64,000 bases of DNA from Emergomyces orientalis (lineage: Eukaryota; Ascomycota; Eurotiomycetes; Onygenales; Ajellomycetaceae). This document shows, one piece after another, positions 1 through 10,434 of this stretch. How positions within the stretch are numbered: position 1 is the first letter of the stretch; each line of letters begins with the position of its first letter. Where the stretch lies: assembly GCA_002110485.1 (NCBI GenBank), contig MOWL01000001.1:1922001-1986000 (forward strand). The letters run 5' to 3'. The notes beneath the pieces are model-generated. The model worked only from the letters and a program-made list of their open reading frames with translations. It was not told the origin of the DNA and did not search any database. The position numbers and the translations under genes are program-made.

Positions 1-1867
1 ACCCAGAGACACGAACGATGCTAAAAAATCCTCTGAACTCTTCCAACAATGGGCACAATTTTTCCGATTCAATACAGCCGTTAAGGGAAACATTTTTCAG
101 CTCTCGTCACCTCAAGACCAGATATTTTCTTCTGCTAATCCTAACCCCTTACTGCAGGATATTGATCATATGTCCAAACCCTATGTCGGGATCTCCCATT
201 TACCTGACTCAAGCAAACTAAGCCCGGAGCCGCTCGAGTAGGTATGCGAAATTATGCGATGCTCACGATCGGATCCCGCTTTCAGAGCGAAAGATACATG
301 GAAGCTGAACGAGATACTTACGGTAAAAGGCGTCATTAGCGCGTCAGCCGGAGCTTTACAGAACTGGGAGATGCCAAAACTGAGGATATCTAGATAGTGG
401 ATAGTACAAGAAGAGTGAGATTACAAGCATTGCACGAAAGAGAATACTCAGCTGAGCAAGTGCTTCTGCTAAATTATCTCATTGAAGAGGAACTTTTTTC
501 ATGACCCGTTAGAGGATTTGCTGAACATGATTTTGTTTTGAGCAGACCAATGACAGCACCATGGTGAAATCCTTTTAGAATACTAGCTAGGACATTCAAA
601 GGGATTTGCATGGCATATTAGCCACCACTTCTCCAGCTCCCATCCAGGTCCATCATTACGACTTCTGCATGTTCCCCCCAAAACATTTAGACTGAATTGA
701 CGGGTTCCTGACAATGGCTTCCTTGCTTTGGTATATTTGAGATTGGCCACCTTAGATCTGATCTGAAACTTTTTCATGGAAACTATGGTGATTGTATCTC
801 GACGGGATCGGCTCACATTTGGCGGAATACAAACTTCCTGGATTCAGGCTGATCAGCTTTGTGAAGCAAATACTACCATCTCCCTGGTTAATTTTCATGC
901 GCTCAATGCAATGACCCTAGAGTGATGAAACATGAAACAGGAGTGGCCCACGTTTTGTCCCTAAATCTGCTATGGCTGATCTCCTGGAGAAATAAAGTCA
1001 TGGAAAGGTGGATGATACTGTCTAGAAAAGAGTATAAAGTGTTTTTTTAAGATGGATGCTGGGGGGTTTTATAGCCTCAACCTGGCGTCTATTCGCCCAG
1101 GGGCATTATGACTGTGCTAGCTAACATAGAACAAGCCATGACAGGAATACACATTTGCATCAGCAGCCGCGAGGCCGGAATCGCCTCTCTCAGCTACTGG
1201 CTGACGAGGGAGGAAGTTTGTCCAGAATATGGCCAAAGGCGCGCAGAAGGATGGGACAATCTTAAGCAGTGGCATCTCGAAAATTATTTAGCGATGATCC
1301 GCGGGTTATACCTTACAATTGTCCCTAATTTTGTTCATTCATGCATTTATTCTGTTCAAATCTGTATACACCGCATCCTGCGGAGAGCACAGCACGCTCA
1401 CTGGGGTAATGACATGAGTTTATTTCCGGATTTTTTATTTAATACATAGATCATAGCTATAAATATCGGTATCGATATTAATATTATCTCTCTCATTTCT
1501 CTATGTACACTTCCCGTAATATTCGTCCAATATGTGCTCTAGGTAAGATAGTTTCGATGGTGAAGTGTGGTAATTTTAATCGGTAACCCCAAATACTAGT
1601 ATTTGAACCTAATATGCCCAGGTTATATACACCAAGCGTGACAATACAGGATACATCATCGTGGCCTCTTCTGGAACATCTTTAACCTCAACTTTCACCT
1701 CACTGTCCTCATTCCCCTTTCCTCTCATATCTCCAACGACAATCAACTCTTCCACAACGCCAATCACAAACCCAAATTTATCTCTATTCTTTTTTTAGTC
1801 CCGAAATCATACCTCCTCCCAATTTCTCCATCCAATCCTCTTATCAAGGACGCTCCCCCATAACACA
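1..1867. other. intergenic, no recognisable gene
   Basis: AT-leaning sequence with only short open frames on both strands (the longest, about 113 codons at 1108-1449, resembles no family I know). No transposon domain, tRNA or long repeat was seen. The last 200 bases are pyrimidine-rich, as in the promoter or 5' leader of the Sec61 beta gene that follows. Confidence 0.5.
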
Positions 1868-2560
1868 ATGGTAAGAAACTAGATCTCTGCGTCCCCGAAC
1901 CCCGACCACATCATCGCGAAGCATCCGAACCAATTCTTCACCTCTCCAGAACCTCGAATAGATCTCGAAAATGAAGAGAAGACCACTGCTAACCCAGACC
2001 TCCTTGAAAATGTAGGCCTCAGGATCCGGTGCCGACTCAGGAGCTGAAGGAGCCAAGGCGTCTACTGGTGTCTCCTCCGGCACGGCGGGCTCGTCTCTCA
2101 ACCGTCCCTCGTCGCCAACTCCCCCGGGCGGACCACGCACGGCTATGCGCCGTCGCGCTGCTGCAGACCACAAAGAATCTATCCGGAATGCGCGTCCTGC
2201 GTCGACACGATCCGCTGGTGCGGGTGGTTCATCGGGGACGATGCTGAAGCTCTATACAGATGAGAGCCCTGGCTTGAAGGTTGACCCCGTCGTTGTGTTG
2301 GTATTGAGTTTGGGTTTTATTTTCTCGGTTGTTGGGTTGCATGGTATGTGTTTCTCTCTACTCTGGTCCCGAGTGCATGTTTGAGTTGCCTTGGGCGTTT
2401 CCTATGCGGGTTTTCGTTGATACGGGATTTTCATGATCTCCCTGGATATTACATCTGTTTCGTTGTCGTACTGAGGGGTGCATTTCTCGTCTCATTACCC
2501 TTAACTGACATGAGTTGCTCCGCAGTCATTGCCAAAATCACACGGAGATTCTCTTCATAA
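1868..2560 (+). CDS. Sec61 beta subunit of the ER translocon
   Basis: Small tail-anchored subunit of the Sec61 protein-conducting channel in the endoplasmic reticulum membrane. Exons 1868-1870, 2016-2343 and 2526-2560 join in frame to give 121 residues. The first coding exon is only the start codon, followed directly by the donor GTAAGA. The first half is Ala/Ser/Gly-rich and cytosolic. It is followed by the conserved stretch MLKLYTDESPGLKVDP and one hydrophobic anchor, VVVLVLSLGFIFSVVGLH. The chain ends with VIAKITRRFSS after the second intron. Length and layout are normal for the family (yeast Sbh1 and Sss-type relatives are of similar or smaller size). The short hydrophilic tail after the anchor is typical. 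The assignment is firm; the only uncertainty is the ATG-only exon, supported by the frame and by the Met-Ala-Ser start it creates. Confidence 0.93.
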
Positions 2561-3947
2561 ACGCCTATTTGTCTGCTTCCTTCGATACCATGATTCCTCC
2601 ACCACGCCGTTTTTTAAGTTTGCGAACGAGAATATAATCGAATAGCCTGTACGATATGACCAAATTTGGTGGAGTCGGGCGAAAGTGTCTCTCTTGAGGT
2701 TTCCATGGGTTGCTTGCGGATTCATTGCATTTTTGAACGGGTAGACTTGGTTCCTCCTAATGCCTTATTTTCTTAGCCTTTGCTTGACTTCGACTACGCT
2801 CCACATACTCACCCTACATACTTACTACCGATGGCCCTGTCGCAATGAGCGAAAGAGGGGAATGTGAACATGGATGGAATTTTTCCAACATTTGCTTCGC
2901 TTCCACTTCTGACGCCTTGTTTGCACATGTCCTCATTCGGCACCGGTATCTTTTTTCCACTGCCTGAACTTCTACTCTACCTAACTCGCCAGTCCCCTTT
3001 TGTCTGCAGTACACTGGGGAAACTCCACGCGCTCGCCTACCGCTTCTACCCAGAAGAGAAAACCTTTCTTTATTGTCTGCAAATGTGTCTTTTCTTTTCT
3101 TTTCGTTTCGTTCTGTTTCTTAAATTTCATGTCGTAAATAATAATACTTTTGATATTTCTTGCCACGCTCTGCTTGCTTTCCCGCTCCATATATAAAACT
3201 TCTCTTTGGCTCGAATTTCCCCGTGATTTCTGATTTGCTCTCGCATTTTGTAATGGAAAGGCTTTGTGTTCGAGAGGTAAATGCGGATGTATGCATACAG
3301 TGGTGACTGCTTGTTTACTCAATTGATTCCTACGCCACATTGATAATATTCAGTTATATTTTCCTGCATGGGCCCTAGTGGAATTGGGTAGAATGAGTGG
3401 TTTGAGTGAACCGTTGGTTGGTTCACGGAACTGACATTTCGAGAAAAGAAGTTGGTTACAGTGTTACATATTAAAGTCTTAAAAGGGCTTCTTACCAACT
3501 TCAATTTTATTTTTTAAAAAAGTGGGTTTAATCGATTAAAATCTGCGTGCACAGAGACGATAGATCAATGCTTGGTAGTTGCCAGATTTAGCCTCGCTAG
3601 GTAGCCTCGTGTTTTTGGGGGCCTGAGGCACCCGTGGTGCTGCCTGCGCCCTCCTTTTCCATGCTATAAAAGGCTCACCAACACCGCTGCAACAAACATT
3701 TTTTTTATTTAATTTACTTTTAATCATACATATGCATACCTTCATTCATAATTGTTACTTGGCAAAGGCTTCATATGTAGCATAATTATATCTATCTATT
3801 TTTCACTTGCCTGTATTTAAACCGCCTTGGGCCGCTTCTCTTATACCTTGCCTGGTCACACAGCTGCGCTACTTCTTACCTTTACTTCTCCAGGCGCTCG
3901 CACATCATATATCGAGTTACATGGTTTTTTTTTATTAATTTGTTACA
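2561..3947. other. intergenic: 3' region of Sec61 beta, promoter of the DUF4139 gene
   Basis: Pyrimidine-rich tracts alternate with AT-rich sequence, including T runs near 3092-3125 and 3696-3715. Short open frames overlap on both strands with no conserved motif. Nothing beyond untranslated and promoter sequence is supported. Confidence 0.45.
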
Positions 3948-6314
3948 ATGGCGACTGAAACTGTCCATACTGCTGAAATATCTCTGGTAGACGCTCCAAC
4001 GAAGTCAGTAACCTTGGGCCCTGAGAGAGCTACCATTGTCCGTGAAGTCTTGGGCGTGTCTATTAAGGTATGGATATTTGTTCTGAGTAATTTATATCAT
4101 ATCATTCAAACATATAATTGACGATGTTTGCAGCCGGGCCCGAACGAAATAACTATTTATGGTGTGGATCCTCAAGTTGACCCTGACTCGATTCGTGTCT
4201 CTGGTCAAGGCCCGGGTACCATCACCGACATACAGACCACAACTGTGACCCAAAGGAGTCCATTTGAGGAGCTGTTTCCTGGCTGCGAAGTCGAGTCTGA
4301 GGACAATGATGCTGACGAAGAGGACCCGGAGGACAGTTTCGGGGTTGAAAGATCTGAACTGTCAATTGCGGAGAAGGAGCTGAAAGTGTTAGACTCCGAC
4401 CTCGCCGCAGCGCAGAGGGAACGTGAGGCAGCCAAGAAGTCACTCGAGTTCCTAGATGATTATGGTAAAACTATCAAGGCAGGCGATGTGCCCGTCATGA
4501 AGATAGAAGAGTATCTTCGCATTTATCAGAATCAGTTGTCGACATTGGGCGATATTAGCTTCAATTGCGACAATAAAATAACCGAAATTTCCGATAAGAG
4601 AAAAAGAGTGTCCCGAAAAGTGAATAAACTTGTAGCATCATTTAATCGAGCCCGAGACGCAGCCGCAAAGCCCGAGCGCGAAAACAGGAAGAGGAAGCTG
4701 CATGAACGCAATATCGTGGTTGCTGAGAAGCGAAGACGTCGAAATGACCATTTGAAATTCTACCCGCAGCAAGTGGGCGTGGTTACGTTATATATGGACG
4801 GATTTCCCAACATCACTTTAACCTCCAGCTGTCGCGACTCAACAGTTTCGGATACCGATACACTCGAGCGGATCGGGAAAATCGACCTTTCTCTCACGTA
4901 CGTAACAAAGAAGGCGGCATGGCTTCCCTGTTACGAGTTGAACCTGACGACGTTGACAGCGACTGGGAAGGGGGTATATTTGGCAGAGTATCATAATTCG
5001 AGCTCTGAAGTTTGGCGTGATGCAAAACTCGTGCTATCCACTTCGGAGACTTCCTTCGGTGGTCTTGGGGAGAAACTTCCGTTGCTCAAGGCGTGGTATG
5101 TGAAGCTACAGAAGGAAGTATCTGCGGAATCAAACAGCATTGATAGCTGGCGCAGCGGACTGGAGAATCCCGCCGAAATCAATGCCAGAGTGGCACTGGA
5201 AAACGCAGCATTTGTGAAGAAAAATACAACTATTCGCCCGACTATTAATCCAAACACAATATCAGCAAATCCTTTTAGGCATCAAATATCTCACCAACCA
5301 GATCGACTTCATGAGCAATTTGTCCAACGACAGGCACTGCAACAAGCACTGGCGCGACAGCAACAACAGCAACAACAGCAACAGGTGCAACTGTCAAATA
5401 TAGCACAATCGCAGAGGATGCTCCCACCTCCTCTTGTTTCCGCTACCGCACCTGCATCCGTTCCACCGGTACCTGTTCCTGCTATGTCAGGAAGCCCACA
5501 AGGTGCCCATGCCGTGGAAGACGATGATATCACTCTTGACGGGGAGTTTATAGATCCCGCCACCCTATCATCTGATCCATCAAATGCACTCACTTTCCAA
5601 GAATCTTACCGGCAAGACTATGGCCTGACGACCAGCTATGACATACCAGGGCAACGGACTCTCCGTCCTTCGCCCTTGAAACGCCGTCACGTAATCGCTG
5701 AGCTTGATTTTCCTAAAGTCGAATTTTCCTACGTGATCATCCCCAAAATCCGCCCCGTCGCCTTTCTCCGTGCCAAAGTCTTCAATACCTCCTCACTGGC
5801 ACTTCTCCGGGGACGCGTCGGCCTCACCCTTGACGGCACATTTATGGGAATCTCAGTACTTCCCAGTAGTCGCCCAAACACTACCTTTAGCTTGAGTCTT
5901 GGGGTCGATCCAGGGATCCAGGTCGCTTATTCCAAGCCCAGCGTGAGGAGAATTTCCGGGGGATTTTTCGCAGGGGGATCGGAGACCGCAATATTCACAC
6001 GTTCGTGTCGGATTACCAATACCAAGTCAAACGCGGTTTCGTTGGTTTTGCTTGATCAGGTGCCTGTCAGCGAAAATGAGAGCCTGCAGTTTAATATTTT
6101 GGAACCTAGGGGGTTAGACAAAGAAGGCGATTCTGCTACTGTAGCTCTTGATAGCAGTGCCGTTAAGCTTGGCTGGGGTTCTGGGCGGGTGACTAGGTTG
6201 AAGGCTGGGGAAATTATGTGGCAGCTTGCAGTTGAAAAGGGGATGGAAGTTAGGTTGACGTTGGAGTATGAGGCGAAGATGCCAACCGGGCAACAGATTG
6301 TAGGGGTTATTTGA
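3948..6314 (+). CDS. DUF4140/DUF4139 (mucoidy inhibitor A-like) protein
   Basis: Exons 3948-4067 and 4134-6314 give 766 residues. The start ATG opens with MATETVHTAEISLVDAP, and the first exon ends in phase 0 at VLGVSIK. The N-terminal part (about 15-120) matches the DUF4140 layout. A charged helical segment with coiled-coil character follows (about 110-210). The rest matches DUF4139, with blocks LSLTYVTKKAAWLPCYELN, YHNSSSEVWRDAKLVLST and a C-terminal beta-rich part ending QQIVGVI. A low-complexity insert with nine glutamines (about residue 450) and a Pro/Ala-rich stretch splits the DUF4139 region. The family is named from a bacterial gene and is common in filamentous fungi, but its biochemical role is unknown. 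No signal peptide or membrane segment is evident, so a soluble intracellular protein is the simplest reading. Confidence 0.88.
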
Positions 6315-7189
6315 TTGGCTTCGGTTTTCTCAGAATTCCATATTCAGTTTATTTCATGTGTTTTGATATCCCAACTTCATCTTCAAGTAGAGCAGGACAA
6401 TAGTTTTTTGAAGGTAGTGAGTGACCAGCATGATATCCAGGCCTAAGGGTTGTAAGATTAAAGGTTTTTGAAATAGTCATACAAATATGAGACCTAAGAA
6501 GGCTTTCGAATTCGACCTTGATGACTTGATAGTCAGCCTATTACTTCGTTCTACCGGTTTGATCCCGCGTCTCCATTCAAGAGCATCTTTAACCCGGCAT
6601 GGAAGGGAAATCTTGAGATCTAAATCGAATTACGTAATCCAAGCTAGTTAGCGCTTCGCCCTGCTCAGCCACAGTTACATGCAGAAGCGCGCCTGCAAAG
6701 TTCAGCTCAAACCTTGGAAATTCCCCATGTCATCGTTGCCTCCAGTCAACCACCCGCCGCAATACAACCACCAACCTAAGCATACCCATCATCACTCAAT
6801 GCACCAAGCTGCCATATAGCACCAACACACATCCCTCAATTTCGACATAGCAAGTTTGTCCTACCTTGCTCCCCGAATATCACACCGTGGCGGTTTTGTT
6901 TTGCTTCATCCATCCCCAGCGTATATGGCACTGACCTAAAAATAGCCCTTGACCCACGTAGAAAGTCACTATCAAATTCTTATTCTTTGTGGACTCGTCG
7001 TTTCTTTTTTCCAACATACGACATATTCATATAGGTATTTGCTCGTATAATTCATTTATCCGTCGCCGTCTTAGACTCAAGGTTTGGAACGGTAGCTTAC
7101 CTTAATCTACGAACACGAAAAGGGAACTAGAGGTGAAGATATCTTGAAGAAAACGAGACGGAGAGAGACACCGTTCATATAAAGAAAAG
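6315..7189. other. intergenic between DUF4139 gene and zinc-ribbon gene
   Basis: Contains the 3' untranslated region of the upstream gene and a promoter with C-rich and CT-rich tracts (about 6720-7080). No open frame or structured element stands out. Confidence 0.45.
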
Positions 7190-8291
7190 ATGGCCATTTG
7201 CATTACGTTTGGAACTCAGGGTATGTCATATTTTCACACTTGCCACCCTTTTCGGGGATTTACGTATACATATAACCTTCTTTTGAGCCGTCTTACACGC
7301 GCCTTCCACTAACATATTTTCTCAGAATTCACATCCCGCCTGAAAGGATATGAAAATGTCACTGCCCAATGTCACAATTGTAAGTTGGGCGTTCCATTGA
7401 CTGGAAGCAATTCCCTTCCATCCCTTATCTTTTGAGGATATGGTGATGCGCCAACGATTCACAAATGAAGAATTGAGTTTCTAACTTTCGTGACCTGTTC
7501 TGTGTAGGTGGGAATTGGTCTGCACATTGCGCCACAAGATGGTAAGTGCTGGGAATTCATATTATTTCCCCCAAGGAAAAAATGAAATGGTTACAAGACT
7601 GTCTATCCCTCTTCTAACACAGATTATGAACTGTTCTAAGCTGCTGAATGAAAGTTTGAAAACCACTAGAAATTGAAATACTAACTTTTCTATTTTATCT
7701 AGGCCTTGGTTTACAGTCTGCTTTATTGTATGACGGCTTTTCAGATACCCATTCCCCTCTTCCCAACCCTTGGTAGATGTTGTCGAAGTCATATCAGTTT
7801 GTACCTCGTATTAACGGATTCCATCTTTTCCCCGCGTTTAGCCCGTGATTCCATTATCAACTCACAAGTATAAGGTTTGTCCTCGATGCGGTACCAAAAT
7901 GCCCTCTATGTCTCACACGGATAGACACATATTTTTGCAATAGGATGACACTAACCAACCCTCATTTTGGGCATTTAGGAGGTTACATGCCACATATGCC
8001 GCTTCGCGCAAGATCTAAGGTAAAGTTCAAAAGAGAATTCTCCATCTGCAATTTCTCCCCATTTCTTTCAAATCCCTCCACCTTGTTTAAGTCAATATCG
8101 TCTTTCATTCCTATACCTAACAAGTTATTCACAGCAAACGACCGGACGTTCAATCGCAAGTAGGTGGGGCCGCACCGCCCCATCCACCTGGACTGCATCA
8201 AGGGCATCCCGGCTGGGGGCCTCAGGGACCAGGAGCTCCAGGTGTCCCTGGAGCACCAGGACAACCACAGCCAGGTTACGGGTATAAGTAA
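7190..8291 (+). CDS. small zinc-ribbon protein with Gly/Pro-rich tail
   Basis: Seven short exons (7190-7220, 7326-7379, 7508-7541, 7703-7727, 7842-7874, 7979-8019, 8135-8291) join in frame to 124 residues. The core carries two CxxC knuckles, CHNC and CHIC, flanking a hydrophobic segment WPWFTVCFIPVIPLS, followed by the conserved RPDV motif. This is the pattern of a widespread uncharacterised fungal zinc-ribbon family. Fungal databases sometimes label it rhodopsin-like because of the hydrophobic middle; that name should not be taken as function. The C-terminal 45 residues are rich in Gly, Pro and Gln, with GxP-type steps. The exon-to-protein ratio is extreme: six introns for 124 codons. Every junction uses GT-AG and keeps the frame, and the conserved words span the junctions, which supports the model. 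Function unknown. Confidence 0.85.
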
Positions 8292-10434
8292 CCTGCGGAA
8301 CTGGAAGCTATTTTGGCCTTGGTTGGAATTGTCGTTTTCTTTCTCCCTTCTTTCCTCTATTTTCTGTTTTCCCTGGTTCTCTTGGTCTCATTTGTCTTTT
8401 TGTATTTTAGTGAACTTTCCTCTCTGTTTAATTGGTTTTCTTTTTTTATTTTAAATTCTCTCTTTCCGCTTCTCTTACCCTTCCCCCTGTTTCTTTTTGC
8501 CTCTTTTCTCACCCAGTTTATGAGATGTTTCAATTCCGTTATTGTTGCATCGCCGATGTACGTTTACATACCCAACTGTTATTGAACCCTGCTTCTTGAT
8601 GGCTTTTTATATACCTTTAATATTTTAACCTAGTTGTTTCCTGCCTTTTTTGGGCATGCTCCTTTTGGGGGTGTTTAAAGTAAGATAGGGATTTTACGTG
8701 AATATATGAGAGAAAGCCCAGGACAGTATAATTAATTGGCGCTTGGACTAGTTTCAGTTTACGAAAACGTACCTCTCCTACAATTCTGTTTAACCTTAAT
8801 CCGTATTTTTCTATCTATTCATTGGGAAAGATTATATTAGGAAATATAAGGTCTGTGGAGCGAGGAGACAAAATAAATTGAAGGTCGGATAAATAAGAAT
8901 AAAAGAGACTTTAACGCAGCGAGAAGAAGGAACAATATGACCAAATCGTGAAGCAATAACAAAACTGTGAGAAGAACAGGAAAAAATAAGAAAAGGTTTC
9001 GTGATTCGTTCATTTCCATGCTCCAGCTCCGCATCCTGCTCCTTGCTTTATTTCCCTTCTCCTTTTAATAGGCGCACAAAAATATGTATTTAGAAAAACA
9101 GCTATAGCGCACCAATTTAAAATTGTTCTAGAGCGGGAGCCGAAAGGAAGAAAAAAGTTTTAACTCATCCTGGACGACACCGAATGCAAGTATAGGACGA
9201 GAATCTCGGATGGAAGGCGGAGGCCGGAGGCCGGTATTTTAATCCAGACAAAAGACAAACGATCGCGGACTATCTATTGGGTCTTGAAGAGCAGAATGGC
9301 GCAGTGTCCCACGTAGAAGTATATAAAATGCTTGGTTTCTGCGGTTAATGATATGAAGGTTAGGTTCGTTTTATTAATTCATTGTTCGTGTGCCCTCCCT
9401 ACGTAGGATAGGACTGGAGGAGGCTCTTACCATGCGTCACGAAGCTGCCAAAATTCCGCCCAACTATACAATGCCACGTTGCGCCTTTGCGGAGGTCGAA
9501 CTGCATTTCCCGTAAGCAACCAATCCAAACCTTAGAAGAGATCAATTTGTGAAGCGAATCTGCAGTATCCGCTTACTTCTTTCTTTATGTATTGAGCAAT
9601 ATCCTGTTAAGTCGCAACCTGTCAGTCTCACTGACATCAATCTAGTATATATATATATATATATATACAGCTCCCACTCTCGACATTTAGCTCCGTACCT
9701 TTTCGATATGGTATTTATCCATGGCCTCCGTTGCTGTCGAAAAGAACATTCAATAGTCAACACCGATATTCTCATTCCGAAATTATCTCAGTCTTCAAGA
9801 TCTTTGCACGTACCAACTTCAATGGCTTCCTGCTGCATGTCCTCGCTCTAGATCCCGGATGGCTATTAGTGGGCATTCGGGAGGAAACGGGCGTAATTGC
9901 AACCATCTTTCTTGAGGGTACATCATAAAGCATTTGGCGCGCTCACCATATCAGCAGATTTAATCTGGGCTAGTAATTCCATATCTTGTCAGTAAGGATT
10001 TTTTTCTTTTAGTAATCGTTGGCAGATGAGGGAAGGGACTAAACAACAAGGGGTTTGCATGTTGTGGTTTGTTTTGATACCTTCCAGCTTCTCCCGCTTT
10101 TCAGTAGCCATTTTGAATATGGTTTTCAAGAGATAGGGATATTCCAAGTTAGTTCCAAAGATACAATATGAGCCGGGCTGTGTGTTATGCGGAGGTAATG
10201 CAAGTGATGTGGGCGATTCAGGGGCAGACACCACTGTGGTTTTTCTGTGATTCTAGGGTGCTGCTGATGTCGCAGAGGGCGTAGCAGCGATAAAGCTAGG
10301 CCAGACCATCCTCACCGCTTTTAGTGGCAGAAAGAGGAAAAAAATTATCACACATTATTCGTTTCTCTGCATTCTTTTTTGTTTCTACACAACAACAAGA
10401 TCGAAGGGCTCCTTATCATTCCTATCCAGTCAAC
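8292..10434. other. intergenic, 2.1 kb
   Basis: Long T-rich and CT-rich stretch after the zinc-ribbon gene (8330-8520), then AT-rich sequence with a TA dinucleotide array at 9646-9667, then the promoter and leader of mrd1. Open frames here are short or low-complexity. Nothing else is supported. Confidence 0.45.
9646..9667. repeat. (TA)11 microsatellite
   Basis: Eleven uninterrupted TA units lie in the intergenic region between the zinc-ribbon gene and mrd1. Likely length-polymorphic. Confidence 0.9.

Noticed and set aside
1108..1449. Open frame of 113 codons
   Set aside because: No homologous words recognised and no splice continuation; surrounding sequence looks non-coding.
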